From contig NZ_VIKX01000323.1 of the NCBI RefSeq assembly GCF_009711935.1, positions 1 through 58,890 on the forward strand: a stretch of 58,890 bases of DNA, written 5' to 3'. Positions 17,708 through 26,776 of the stretch are shown here, piece after piece; within the stretch, counting starts at the first letter, position 1, and every line of letters begins with the position of its first letter. The notes below the pieces were generated by a model, which saw nothing but the letters and a program-made list of their open reading frames with translations, ran no database searches and was not told the DNA's origin. The position numbers were made by a program, and so were the translations under genes. Source of the stretch: Dolichospermum sp. UHCC 0259. GTDB taxonomy: Bacteria; Cyanobacteriota; Cyanobacteriia; Cyanobacteriales; Nostocaceae.

Positions 17708-18274
17708 TTAATCAAAAATTTGTGATACTTGCAAATTTAGGCTATTAAATTGTGGAGATATAACTAAATTATCACCGGAAAAAATTCCTATCTCAGTGTA
17801 AATTTCATTAATTAATTCTAAAACTAATATACTTTGGGTTTGGGGGTCAATAATCCAATATTCAGGAATACCACAATCTTGATATTGTAGCCGCTTGGCA
17901 ATAAAATCTCTATCTCTTTGTAATTCTCCAGGACTAACTACTTCCACAACCAATAAAGGTGGTAACATTGATAGGCGAATAGTGTTCCGATTTGCTAATT
18001 GTTGAATATGTTCTTCTCGAATAATAGTTAAATCAGGATAACGGTTTCTGGGTTCTCCTCTTACTTCCAATTCTAAACCATGTCCTCGCACTCTTTTATA
18101 ACCCAAAAGTGAGCCAAATTGAATTAGCAAAAATGTAGCAATTTGCACATTGATTCCTGATTCTGGGGGCATTTCAATTAACTCTCCATTAAATAATTCA
18201 TAAAGTTTATCTGTACCATCATCATAGGATAAATACTCTTCAAAGCTTTGAAATTGATGTTTAACTTGTAGCAT
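17708..18274 (-). CDS. Uma2-family endonuclease (DUF820)
   Basis: A 188-residue member of the large Uma2 family with the PD-(D/E)XK restriction-like fold, expanded in cyanobacteria. Visible motifs are YELFNGELIEMPPES, the acidic pair in RNRYPDLTII, and LLVVEVVSPGE followed by YWIIDPQTQSI. No biological role is established for the family. It stands alone between the XisI relic and the YeeE/YedE operon. Length is complete. Confidence 0.85.
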   Translation of the reverse strand: MLQVKHQFQSFEEYLSYDDGTDKLYELFNGELIEMPPESGINVQIATFLLIQFGSLLGYKRVRGHGLELEVRGEPRNRYPDLTIIREEHIQQLANRNTIRLSMLPPLLVVEVVSPGELQRDRDFIAKRLQYQDCGIPEYWIIDPQTQSILVLELINEIYTEIGIFSGDNLVISPQFNSLNLQVSQIFD

Positions 18275-18669
18275 CAGAGTTACTCCATCTATTGCCGTAG
18301 TTAGTTATAGTTTAACACTATTGATTTCTCTTTACGTCTCTGCACGAAATTAAATGTAACCCACTTATCAGAAAATTTTAGACCTTCACATTAGCAATAA
18401 TCCCAAGTTTGCTATAATCATTATTACTTCAATATAATCGGTTACAACATGATAATCTGGCTCAATTGCCGCATCGTCGTGACTTAAATTTGCTTGTAGT
18501 AGCTATTGCAAGAGTGTTAGAATATCAAACATGGTCTGTATGTGGTTTTTGAGTTTTTGTTTTGGAAGACTATAACTCTACTACATTAGCCCTCTCTTCA
18601 TCCTCTTTTTTTTGCTACAGTATTGATGTTATTGCTTTATTTTTAGGGTTGGATAAATAGTAAATTATC
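18275..18669. other. Intergenic stretch with a possible coding relic
   Basis: No intact gene. On the plus strand 18433-18552 reads as about 39 residues (YNRLQHDNLAQLPHRRDLNLL, then VVAIARVLEY, ending at a stop) with protein-like composition but no start codon and no family I recognise. The promoter of the YeeE/YedE operon should lie downstream of it. Confidence 0.35.
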
Positions 18670-19089
18670 ATGGTTGAATTTAACTGGATTAACGGTTTAA
18701 TTGGGGGTATCCTCATTGGTATCAGTGCCACTATTCTTTTAGCATTTAATGGTCGGATAGCCGGAATTAGTGGTATGGTTAATGGTGCTATCAGTTTTAA
18801 CAAAAACGACGCTTGGCGCTGGTTGTTTATGTTAGGAATGTTAGCTGGTGGTGCTATTTATGAATTTATTTTGTCAACCCAACCAACTCCTACTTCAAAG
18901 TTTGCACCCTTAACAATGATTATTGGTGGCTTGATCGTTGGTTTTGGGACGAGAATGGGAAGCGGTTGTACCAGTGGACATGGAGTGTGTGGTTTAGGTC
19001 GTTTGTCAGTGCGATCGCTTGTAGCTGTCTTGACTTTTCTTTCCACTGCTTTTGTAACTGTATTTATTGTCCGTCATTTGTTAAATTAA
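18670..19089 (+). CDS. YeeE/YedE-family transporter, N-terminal half
   Basis: A 139-residue membrane protein with about four hydrophobic segments. It carries the sulfur-transport signature GSGCTSGHGVCGLGRLS near residue 100. YeeE/YedE proteins import thiosulfate or related sulfur compounds. In many bacteria one long protein is replaced by two short ones, as with this gene and the next. The gap of 58 bases and the same direction fit an operon. Confidence 0.88.
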   Translation: MVEFNWINGLIGGILIGISATILLAFNGRIAGISGMVNGAISFNKNDAWRWLFMLGMLAGGAIYEFILSTQPTPTSKFAPLTMIIGGLIVGFGTRMGSGCTSGHGVCGLGRLSVRSLVAVLTFLSTAFVTVFIVRHLLN

Positions 19090-19147
19090 GTTGGTTAATA
19101 ATAGCTGATTTATTAGTCATTAATTTTATCCAGGGAGTAAAGTAACC

Positions 19148-19591
19148 ATGAATATTAAACAGTATTTGACAATTTTTATTTCAGGGTTATTATTCGGGTT
19201 GGGTTTAGGGTTTTCTCAGATGATAGATCGAGAAAGAGTTCTTGGTTTTTTAGATTTAGCTGGAGTTTGGGACCCGACACTGTTGTTCGTTTTGGGCGGT
19301 GCTGTGACTGTAACTTTAATTTCCTTTCGCTTTGTGTTAAAACTTCCTCATCCGTTATTAGACGATAAATTTTATTTACCTACTCAGCAAAATATTGATT
19401 CATCTTTAGTTGTAGGATCAGCAATTTTTGGTATTGGTTGGGGGATTTCTGGCTATTGTCCCGGTCCGGGAATTACTGCTTTAGTATTAGGCATTTTCAA
19501 TCCTGTCTTGTTTTTAATTGGCTTAATTATAGGTTCTTTAACTTATAAGTTTTATAGAGATTTGAATCAACAGTCAAATGTTAATAGTTAA
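19148..19591 (+). CDS. YeeE/YedE-family transporter, C-terminal half (DUF6691-type)
   Basis: A 147-residue membrane protein, the partner of the preceding gene. It has SGLLFGLGLGFSQMID near its start and the second cysteine motif, GWGISGYCPGPGITAL, near residue 103. In YeeE homologues conserved cysteines line the thiosulfate path, so the two halves would supply one each. A ribosome-binding site (AGGGAG) lies 10 bases ahead of the ATG. Confidence 0.88.
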   Translation: MNIKQYLTIFISGLLFGLGLGFSQMIDRERVLGFLDLAGVWDPTLLFVLGGAVTVTLISFRFVLKLPHPLLDDKFYLPTQQNIDSSLVVGSAIFGIGWGISGYCPGPGITALVLGIFNPVLFLIGLIIGSLTYKFYRDLNQQSNVNS

Positions 19592-19662
19592 CCAATTAGT
19601 AATAAGTTGATGAAAAATTTGCAACAAATATTGCAGTATATAACATTTAGGAAAATAAATCA

Positions 19663-20385
19663 ATGAGTTTACCGCTAAATACAGAGAACGAACAACCTGT
19701 TACCGAACCAATTCAGATTACTTATTTTATTGATATTCTTTGTATTTGGGCATATATTGCTCAAATTCGGATTGATGAATTGAAATCTACATTTAAAAAC
19801 CAAATAGTGATTAATTATCACTTTGTTTCCGTATTTGGAGATGCCCGTTACAAACTAGAAAACCGTTGGCGCGATCGCGGTGGATTAGCCGGTTATAGTA
19901 ACCACGTTCAAGAAGTAGTGGCAAGATTTAATCACCTCAGCGTACATCCAGAAGTTTGGAAAAATGTCACTCCCCATTCCTCCACCTCTTGCCATTTATT
20001 TCTGAAAGCTATTCATTTACTAGAAAGCAAAGGATTAATAGAAAGCAAAGGAACACAAAGTTGTTGCGAAACAGCTATTACCGCTTTACGTCAAGCTTTT
20101 TTTCAGGATTTACAGGATATTTCCCATCGCAAGGTACAGTGGTCAATTGCAGAAGCTTTAGAATTTCCTATCAGTCAAATTCAAGCAGAAATTGATAGTG
20201 GTGCAGCCTATGCTGAACTATCAAGGGATTTTCAAGAGGTGAAAGATTATAACGTTACTGTTAGCCCGACAATGATTTTTAATGAAGGACGACAACGTCT
20301 CAATGGCAATGTGGGCTATCGGGTTATGGAATCTAATATTCGGGAATTAATTTCCAATGTACCCGGAGAAGCATCGTGGTGCTAA
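19663..20385 (+). CDS. DsbA-family (thioredoxin-fold) protein with CIWA in place of CxxC
   Basis: A 240-residue thioredoxin-fold protein of the DsbA/FrnE/HCCA-isomerase group. After a beta strand (ITYFIDILCIWAYIAQ) the active-site position reads CIWA, with one cysteine only, and the cis-proline loop is VSPTMIFNEGRQ near residue 207. A CC pair (SCCETA, near residue 151) and a terminal Cys are further thiols. There is no signal peptide, so it is cytoplasmic. Third gene of the YeeE/YedE operon, 71 bases behind, with AGGAAA before its ATG. It may accept or transfer the imported sulfur; that is inference. Glutathione-dependent isomerase is the alternative. Confidence 0.78.
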   Translation: MSLPLNTENEQPVTEPIQITYFIDILCIWAYIAQIRIDELKSTFKNQIVINYHFVSVFGDARYKLENRWRDRGGLAGYSNHVQEVVARFNHLSVHPEVWKNVTPHSSTSCHLFLKAIHLLESKGLIESKGTQSCCETAITALRQAFFQDLQDISHRKVQWSIAEALEFPISQIQAEIDSGAAYAELSRDFQEVKDYNVTVSPTMIFNEGRQRLNGNVGYRVMESNIRELISNVPGEASWC

Positions 20386-20409
20386 ATCTGTGAAAATTCA
20401 TCTCTAGTT

Positions 20410-20474
20410 GTAGGGTGCGTCAGACTGGATAAATCCTGTAAATAAACAGATTGTTGGTATCTGACGCACCCTAC
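20410..20474. repeat. 65-bp MITE-like element with perfect 15-bp terminal inverted repeats
   Basis: GTAGGGTGCGTCAGA (20410-20424) is exactly inverted at 20460-20474. This sequence family is common in cyanobacterial genomes. It lies between convergent genes and could act as a bidirectional transcript end. Confidence 0.85.
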
Positions 20475-20512
20475 CAATGTGCCAGTTGCGTAAGTCCTGT
20501 ATTATTCTCACT

Positions 20513-21046
20513 TTAGTCATATAACCAAGTATTTTGGGAAAAATCCGCACTATCTTGATTAGGCTTTTCTTGCAGTCTTTCTACTGATCTATGAGATTTT
20601 TTGTATTGGATAGATTTGGAAATTTGACTAGCCTGTTGACTCAGTTGTGGATAAGATGGTTGAGTAGGTTGTTGTAAAACCTTGATTTCTTCTAGCAACT
20701 GAGAGTTAGAATCTGCTAATTGTAAAGCGGTTTGTTTCGTTTCCAAAAGTTCCTTCGTTAAACGTTCTACCAATGCTTCTTTTTCAGAAAAAGCTATTTG
20801 TAAATCACTAATTTGCTTGATTAAAGTGGATTCTTTTTGTTTTAATGTAGAAACTGTTTGTTGCAATTCTTTAATACTGGTTTCTAGTTCTAACTGATTA
20901 TTGATGGGAATAACAGGATTATTATCCGTTTGTACTTGGGCTTCCAATACTGGTTCAGCCGAAATTTCAATTACAGGTTCACCTTGTAGAGGTGTAAATT
21001 TTGTGGTTTCTTCTTGTATTAAGTTAGAGAGATTTTTTTTAGGCAT
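20513..21046 (-). CDS. Cyanobacterial coiled-coil protein, function unknown
   Basis: A 177-residue soluble protein beginning MPKKNLSNLIQEET. Residues about 65-145 are an uninterrupted coiled coil (heptads such as KELQQTVSTLKQKE and EALVERLTKELLE). The tail is basic and glutamine-rich, with YKKSHRSVERLQ. The frame is open to 21103, but the MPKKNLSNL methionine matches homologues I recall. No enzymatic motif. The stop lies 38 bases from the 65-bp inverted-repeat element. It could be a DNA- or scaffold-binding protein; nothing in the sequence decides. Confidence 0.68.
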   Translation of the reverse strand: MPKKNLSNLIQEETTKFTPLQGEPVIEISAEPVLEAQVQTDNNPVIPINNQLELETSIKELQQTVSTLKQKESTLIKQISDLQIAFSEKEALVERLTKELLETKQTALQLADSNSQLLEEIKVLQQPTQPSYPQLSQQASQISKSIQYKKSHRSVERLQEKPNQDSADFSQNTWLYD

Positions 21047-21194
21047 TACTTTATCAACTCCAATTACGCCGTCATTGTTTAAGTATACGCCTTGAAGTGA
21101 CAATAAAATCTCAGATTCCCAATTTCTTGGAAAAATTGGATATTTGATTATTTCAGTTCAGGGATGATTAGCTGTATAGAATCAGATTTTAGGA

Positions 21195-21240
21195 GTTATT
21201 GACCGCAGATAAACGCAGATAAACGCAGATGAATACGGAT
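21195..21240. repeat. Decamer tandem repeat
   Basis: The unit ACGCAGATAA and variants occurs three to four times (GCAGATAAACGCAGATAAAC, then GCAGATGAATACGGATGA) ahead of the zinc-ribbon gene. Confidence 0.6.
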
Positions 21241-21307
21241 GAATTATTGATATTAGTTCAGATAATAGATAAAATTAAGATGTTTAATTACCTATCCATT
21301 TTCTGTT

Positions 21308-21679
21308 TTGGCTACTATACCTTGTCCTCGTTGTCATCAAATTATTGATAGTCAAGCAATTACTTGTCCTCAATGTCGCTTGTTGCTGAAAGCTTACGGA
21401 CATCCTGGTATTCCCTTGCACCGCGCTCAAGGAAATGATTATTTATGCGACAGTTGTAGTTATCATTTTGATCATACCTGTAATTTTCCCCAATATCCCT
21501 ATGCTCAAGATTGTACTCTCTATCAAAATATGGAAGAAAGTACATTAGAATTGCAAAAGCAACATTCTCATCATAGCTTGAGTACAAGGATTAATAATTG
21601 GATTAAACGCCATCAAAGTTTGTTATTAATACTAGCGTTGTTATTAGTTTGTTTATTAATAACTTTGTTTAATTCTTGA
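21308..21679 (+). CDS. Zinc-ribbon membrane protein
   Basis: A 123-residue protein. It has an N-terminal CxxC pair (CPRCHQ ... CPQC, residues 6-23), a second cysteine/histidine group (LCDSCSYHFDHTCNFP, residues 46-61) and one C-terminal membrane segment (SLLLILALLLVCLLITLF). It would be tail-anchored with the zinc part in the cytoplasm. It begins at a TTG codon; no ATG exists before the first cysteine. Cyanobacteria carry this small family widely; role unknown. Confidence 0.72.
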   Translation: MATIPCPRCHQIIDSQAITCPQCRLLLKAYGHPGIPLHRAQGNDYLCDSCSYHFDHTCNFPQYPYAQDCTLYQNMEESTLELQKQHSHHSLSTRINNWIKRHQSLLLILALLLVCLLITLFNS

Positions 21680-21701
21680 TTTGATGGTATTAGCTATCTC
21701 C

Positions 21702-23714
21702 TTAAACTTTCTTTAATTCTAAGTTTTCGGGCATAGTTTCCATTGTTGACGAAATCTCTTCTTCAAATATTTCTAAATCAAACCAAAAAGTAGTACCCAT
21801 ACCAACTTCACTTACCAAATTGACTTGACTGTGATGTCTATCCATAATGTTTCTGACAATTGATAAACCTAAACCTGTTCCTTCTAGAGTATGAACTCTA
21901 TTTTCTACACGAAAGAATCGGTCGAAAATTGCTTGTTGATCTTCTGGTGCGATACCAATTCCTGTATCACTAATTTCAATTCTCACTTTACCAGCATGAT
22001 GGTGAGCATGAGAATTAGCATTTAGTTGATAGGCACGAATAACTACCTTACCACCGGCTAGAGTAAATTTAAGAGAATTACCAATTAAATTCCCAAATAC
22101 TTGCAGTAATAAATCATAATTGCCCAGAACAAAAGGTAAATTAGGGGTCAGTTCGTGGCATAGTTCAATACCTTTGTCTTTAGCATTAAGCTGATAGGTA
22201 CGTAATGTTTGTTCTATAGCTTGTGGTAAGTCTACTTTATCAAAGGTGTAATTTCGACCTGATTCAAGTTTTGATAAATCTAAAACGTCATTAACTAAAC
22301 GGGTGAGTCTATCAGTTTCATTATTAACTGTTTGCAGAAATTCTTTGCGTTCATCAATCCCTAAATCTTCACCATAATCATGCAGGGTTTCAATATAGGT
22401 TTTAATGTTAAATAAAGGTGTGCGTAATTCGTGAGAGATGTTGCTAATAAATTGGCTTTTTGCTTCATTTAGTTCTACCTCCCGGCTAATATCTTGGACG
22501 GTGATAGCTATGCCTTTAATACTTTCTCGTTGCAGGTTGAGAACTGTAGTTAAAACAATGCGAATTGTGCGTTGAGTGGGTTGTTTGAGGAGGATACGAA
22601 ATTCGGCACTTTCACATTCACCTGCTGCCATTTCATACAAAGTCCGGGATATTTCCATTTGCACACTATGGGGTAAGTAATGCAGGATATTACTACCAAC
22701 AACATCCACACCTTCCCAAGCAAAAATCCGTCTGGCGGTGGGATTGACTAATATTACTTGCATATTATTATCAATCAAAACTGCACCATCAGCAATGGTG
22801 GAAACTAAGGTTTCTAATTTAGCTTTTTCGGCAGTTAATTCTTCAATATTTTGTTCTTCATAACGTTCTAGCCGTTCTGCCATTTCATTAAAGCTGAAAA
22901 TTAGTTCTCCTAGTTCACCACCTAGAGGTATATCTATCCGTTGTTTAAAGTTTCCAGCCGCAATTTGTTTAACGCCTACTAGCAATTCTTTAATAGGTTT
23001 AGTAATAGTTAAAGCATTAATTACTCCTGCTAAAATCACCATGACCCAAATTGTGATAAAGACGGCAATGGTAACATCACGGGTAAAATTAGTGGATATG
23101 ACTGCGGTTTGATTAGGGTTAATACCAACTGCTAACACACCTAAGTATTTGTTGTCTACTATTAAAGGCACAAATACATCGGTAACTGCACCATCGGGGG
23201 TGTTATGCTGCCTAACCATTGGCTGATCTTCATTGCCAGGATAATCTTCTGGTAGTTGGATATGGCGCTTAATGGTGAGGGAGTTTTCTACCTCTGGTTC
23301 CCAAAAGGGAAGACCAAAAAAGATTTGCCCAGTTTCATCGGCGTATAACATATAACGCACGCTAGAAGTGGCACTGAAAAAACGTTGGGAAAATTGGGCA
23401 ACTTCAGTTAAATTTTGATCGGCAATTAGGGGGGCTACATTTGCCGCCAGGAGTAATCCTAGATCACGACCAAAGCGGGTATCATTGAGACGTGCATCTT
23501 GCTGAATTGTGTTTACAGCCCAGAAGGTCAAACCACTCATGACCAAGGAAACCATGAGGGTGGCGACGGCTAGGAGTTTGGTCTGAAGAGTGAATTCTGA
23601 CCACCAATTGGCGATACTTGCGGCGAGGGATGCGTTGCCTTTGTCCAGCGCAGCGATCGCTTTTGACGCACCAGAGGCAAATTCATTTCGGAAATTTCTA
23701 AAAATATCCAGCAT
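21702..23714 (-). CDS. nblS: Sensor histidine kinase NblS (DspA/Hik33)
   Basis: A 670-residue membrane kinase. It has two membrane segments (about residues 45-70 and 210-235) around a periplasmic sensing domain. HAMP (ITKPIKELLVGVKQIAAGNF), coiled coil, PAS (LVSTIADGAVLIDNNMQVIL), the HisKA box SHELRTPLFNIKTY near residue 427, and HATPase boxes (NLIGNSLKF, DTGIGIAPEDQ, GTGLGLSIV) follow. NblS is conserved in all cyanobacteria and some plastids (ycf26) and tunes light-stress, phycobilisome and cold responses through RpaB. Start: a TTG four codons upstream also opens the frame, but MLDIFRNF is the more likely beginning. Confidence 0.93.
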   Translation of the reverse strand: MLDIFRNFRNEFASGASKAIAALDKGNASLAASIANWWSEFTLQTKLLAVATLMVSLVMSGLTFWAVNTIQQDARLNDTRFGRDLGLLLAANVAPLIADQNLTEVAQFSQRFFSATSSVRYMLYADETGQIFFGLPFWEPEVENSLTIKRHIQLPEDYPGNEDQPMVRQHNTPDGAVTDVFVPLIVDNKYLGVLAVGINPNQTAVISTNFTRDVTIAVFITIWVMVILAGVINALTITKPIKELLVGVKQIAAGNFKQRIDIPLGGELGELIFSFNEMAERLERYEEQNIEELTAEKAKLETLVSTIADGAVLIDNNMQVILVNPTARRIFAWEGVDVVGSNILHYLPHSVQMEISRTLYEMAAGECESAEFRILLKQPTQRTIRIVLTTVLNLQRESIKGIAITVQDISREVELNEAKSQFISNISHELRTPLFNIKTYIETLHDYGEDLGIDERKEFLQTVNNETDRLTRLVNDVLDLSKLESGRNYTFDKVDLPQAIEQTLRTYQLNAKDKGIELCHELTPNLPFVLGNYDLLLQVFGNLIGNSLKFTLAGGKVVIRAYQLNANSHAHHHAGKVRIEISDTGIGIAPEDQQAIFDRFFRVENRVHTLEGTGLGLSIVRNIMDRHHSQVNLVSEVGMGTTFWFDLEIFEEEISSTMETMPENLELKKV

Positions 23715-24038
23715 CTTAAAATACAAGTGTTAGTAAGTAGTTAGACAAAATTAAATTCAATCGGGTCGTCAGGGAAAAGGGAACAGAAAGACAATGTGTG
23801 TAATTAATTTTGTCCGATTACCTCTTCTTTCCTAATTTAACTATGTTTTTGGAGTAATCGTGAAAACTAAGTCGAAACAGAGGTTATGTGATGTGACTAT
23901 TACAATGTAAAATAGGTAATAATCTCCAGTTCAACATCGAGAATATTTTGACTTTCCTAGTTGAACTCACATTCTAACTCAGTAAATTATTTCCCAAATA
24001 CTTATAACTAACCGAATTAAAATTTTTCTCTTCTATTT
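23715..24038. other. Divergent promoter region between nblS and the cytochrome b gene
   Basis: No gene. The nblS promoter and that of the cytochrome b/molybdopterin pair should be here. No consensus site stood out. Confidence 0.45.
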
Positions 24039-24632
24039 ATGACTTCTCCTGAAATACCCCGCAAATTACCCAGTCAAGCGATCGCTGCGAAAATTTTTCA
24101 CGTCGGCAATGTCATCAGTTTATTTATCATGATCACCAGCGGCTTGCAAATTTACAATGCAAACCCTGTCTTTGGTGGACGTGGTGGATTAACTATTTTC
24201 CCCCTGTTTACTTTGGGTGGTTGGTTGGCTGGAGGTAGACATTGGCATTTTGCAGCCATGTGGCTATTTTCTATAAATCTGTTTTTCTATGGAATTTATA
24301 TTTTTGTTACCCAACGCTGGAAAAATAGATTTGTTAGCAGCAAAGATATCAAAGCATTACAAAAAACTCAGAATCACCAACGTTTAAACTATGCTTGGCA
24401 TCGAATTATTTATACAGCCATCATTCCGATTTTATTACTAGCAATATTTACAGGCATAGGAATGTATAAACCTGCTCAATTTTATTGGATAGTTGATATT
24501 TTTGGCAGTTGGCAAGCATTAAGAATTGCCCACTTTGCTTCTGTACCAATAGTCGTAATATTTGTTTGGTTTCATTGGCGATTGGGGCAGAATGTAGGCG
24601 GCAATGCCCTAACAAAATCTATGTTTTGGTAA
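24039..24632 (+). CDS. Membrane cytochrome b subunit (b561/hydrogenase-type)
   Basis: A 197-residue membrane protein with four hydrophobic segments and histidines placed for two b hemes: KIFHVGNVISL, GRHWHFAAMW, YAWHRIIYTA and RIAHFASVPI followed by FVWFHWRLGQ. The family (PF01292-like) anchors periplasmic oxidoreductases and passes electrons between them and quinone. It is 25 bases ahead of a molybdopterin protein with which it must pair, an arrangement like MsrPQ/YedYZ, though this subunit is of a different type from MsrQ. Confidence 0.83.
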   Translation: MTSPEIPRKLPSQAIAAKIFHVGNVISLFIMITSGLQIYNANPVFGGRGGLTIFPLFTLGGWLAGGRHWHFAAMWLFSINLFFYGIYIFVTQRWKNRFVSSKDIKALQKTQNHQRLNYAWHRIIYTAIIPILLLAIFTGIGMYKPAQFYWIVDIFGSWQALRIAHFASVPIVVIFVWFHWRLGQNVGGNALTKSMFW

Positions 24633-24657
24633 AAAGTAACAACATTGAGGAATCAAA

Positions 24658-25365
24658 ATGAATAATCATGAATTTACACGGAGAAAGTTTTTAGAAATTT
24701 CCGGTTTGTCGAGTATGAGTTTATTATTGGGTGGTTGTGGTACACCGATGTTTTCAGACTTGGTAGGAAAACTTTCTGAACCTCTCAATCAGAAATTTCA
24801 AGAATTAATATTTCAGCCTCAAAAGCCAGTTCCCGAATTTTTACCTAGTCAAATTGAACCAAGTAAATTAATAATTAATAGCTTTAAATCTACACCCATT
24901 ATTGATTTAGAAAAATATCGTTTAATTGTAGATGGTGAAGTAAATCATCCACTGAGTTTAAGTATGGCAGATATTCAAGCCTTACCCCTTACTTCTATGA
25001 TTATTCGTCATGTTTGTGTAGAAGGCTGGGCAGCAATTGTCCAATGGGGTGGCATTCGTTTGAGAGAAATTATTGCCCTTTCTCAACCTAAATCCCAGGT
25101 TAAATATGCCTATTTTCAATCAGCAGATGGTTATTATGAAAGTTGGGATATAGCTTCAGTTTTACACCCACAAACCCTATTAGCTTATCAAAAAAATGGT
25201 GCAGCTTTGCCTGTGGAAAATGGTGCGCCTTTACGATTAGCTTCACCCATTAAACTTGGCTATAAACAAAGTAAATGGGTAACACGAGTTACCCTCACCA
25301 GTAAATTATCAAATGCTAAAGGTTATTGGGAAGATATGGGTTATGAATGGTTCGCTGGATTGTAA
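24658..25365 (+). CDS. Tat-exported molybdopterin-dependent oxidoreductase (sulfite oxidase fold)
   Basis: A 235-residue protein. The N-terminus carries a twin-arginine motif (FTRRKFLEIS) and a lipobox-like LLLGGC, so it is probably exported folded and anchored as a lipoprotein. The sulfite-oxidase-fold core begins near residue 85 (YRLIVDGEVNHPLSLSM). The molybdenum-binding cysteine is in IIRHVCVEGW near residue 118. GAPLRLASPIKLGYKQSKWV is the typical end. It may oxidise sulfite or reduce sulfoxides; the substrate cannot be read from the sequence. A GAGGAA ribosome-binding site precedes the ATG. Confidence 0.85.
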   Translation: MNNHEFTRRKFLEISGLSSMSLLLGGCGTPMFSDLVGKLSEPLNQKFQELIFQPQKPVPEFLPSQIEPSKLIINSFKSTPIIDLEKYRLIVDGEVNHPLSLSMADIQALPLTSMIIRHVCVEGWAAIVQWGGIRLREIIALSQPKSQVKYAYFQSADGYYESWDIASVLHPQTLLAYQKNGAALPVENGAPLRLASPIKLGYKQSKWVTRVTLTSKLSNAKGYWEDMGYEWFAGL

Positions 25366-25368
25366 ATT

Positions 25369-25426
<58 letters not shown>

Positions 25427-25471
25427 TGAAGAAGAAAGAAGGAAATTTCTAATGACCAATTACCAATTACC

Positions 25472-26776
25472 TTATTTTTTCACTAAAATATAGGCATTTG
25501 TATATTCAGGTAATTTTTGAATATATCGTTCAAAATCTTTTTCACTAGCAAAAGTTCCTGCTAAGAAATCAAGTTGATAGAGGTTAGGTAAAAATGCCCC
25601 ACCTGTATCGGCAATTACGCCCATTCTTAACCGTTTCTGATTGTCTTCAGTAACAATTATTCTGCCTAAACCAATGTTTAGCACATCTCCTGCAAATGTT
25701 ACTCCTGGTTTAATGGATATTTTAGCATCTATTTTATATCCATAACCTTTAATTGCATCAACTTCTTGAAAATACCAATAACGCTTTTGTGCAGTAGCTT
25801 TTAAGCCCCGAATATAGGACATTCCATTATTTTTGTCTACGTTTAAAAACTCTTTAGTTCCATCAGTAAAATTAACTAAAACAGTTCCCTGCATTAGTGC
25901 TGCTTCTAAACCATTGCGAGTTAAATAAGCAATAGGTTTAACCTTGCCAAATTCCTTACCTCCAGGTTCATAAATACCTGATAAAACGTCTTGTTTTGTA
26001 TATTTAGTGTAAAATTTATCTTGACTCACTTCTTCGTTAATAGCGTAAATTGGTGTATTGTATTTAGAAGTTTTTTGTCGAGAACCTGAATGAATAAAAG
26101 CTGCATATTTAGTAATTCTTAATTTTTTCTGTTGGGGATTTTCTGGGTTATGGGCAGACCATTTAATTACGCGAAAATTGGCGTTAATAAAGTTAGGATC
26201 TTGTAACCGAGTTGTTCGCTTATTAGAAATGTCTTCTTCTAAGACGACAATCATAAAATCTAATGTTTTCAGAATATCTTTAACGGTAACTCCTTGAGTT
26301 ACTAAGATACCTGTGCGTTGAATATCGGGATCTTCTTGAGAGTATTTTTGAAAATATTTTCTAGTATTTGTAAGTACGGTTAATAAATCACCTTGATTAA
26401 AATTGATGGGATTATTTGGTAATTTTCCTGCTGTCAATACTCGATTAGAATTAATACTGTATTGATATTTTTTCCATTCATTAATAACTGAATAGAATGC
26501 GTATTTTACATTATTTTTGGCATTTATGTTAGAGGGTTTTGGCGTAGATAAATTATTAGTAAATGCTTCAATTGGAGGATTTCCTATTTGGGATAATGAT
26601 ACATTTTTAACAATTTGTTGTTGTTGAATTGGCTGCTTATTAGTGAAACTAATTACCAATAAAGCAGTAATAAATGCTGTGATTTTGAATTTTTGATTAA
26701 GTAGGTAAACATAATAAAACCAATATATGTTTAGTTTTGTGAAACCCGTAAAACAACCTATTTGTAAGGCATTCAT
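25472..26776 (-). CDS. MltA-type lytic transglycosylase-like protein, start replaced by a MITE
   Basis: A 434-residue frame. The C-terminal 3D domain is visible, with the catalytic aspartate candidate in VIADTGGAFLPNLYQLDFLAG. Before it is a divergent MltA barrel (SGSRQKTSKYNTPIYAI, then LEAALMQGTVLVNFTDG). These enzymes cleave glycan strands in the periplasm. The first 26 codons lie inside MITE A (26698-26826), after which a hydrophobic signal-like segment follows (KFKITAFITALLVISF). No other methionine occurs for over 100 codons, so translation must start in the MITE or the gene is dead. Divergence from classical MltA makes activity uncertain. Confidence 0.68.
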   Translation of the reverse strand: MNALQIGCFTGFTKLNIYWFYYVYLLNQKFKITAFITALLVISFTNKQPIQQQQIVKNVSLSQIGNPPIEAFTNNLSTPKPSNINAKNNVKYAFYSVINEWKKYQYSINSNRVLTAGKLPNNPINFNQGDLLTVLTNTRKYFQKYSQEDPDIQRTGILVTQGVTVKDILKTLDFMIVVLEEDISNKRTTRLQDPNFINANFRVIKWSAHNPENPQQKKLRITKYAAFIHSGSRQKTSKYNTPIYAINEEVSQDKFYTKYTKQDVLSGIYEPGGKEFGKVKPIAYLTRNGLEAALMQGTVLVNFTDGTKEFLNVDKNNGMSYIRGLKATAQKRYWYFQEVDAIKGYGYKIDAKISIKPGVTFAGDVLNIGLGRIIVTEDNQKRLRMGVIADTGGAFLPNLYQLDFLAGTFASEKDFERYIQKLPEYTNAYILVKK

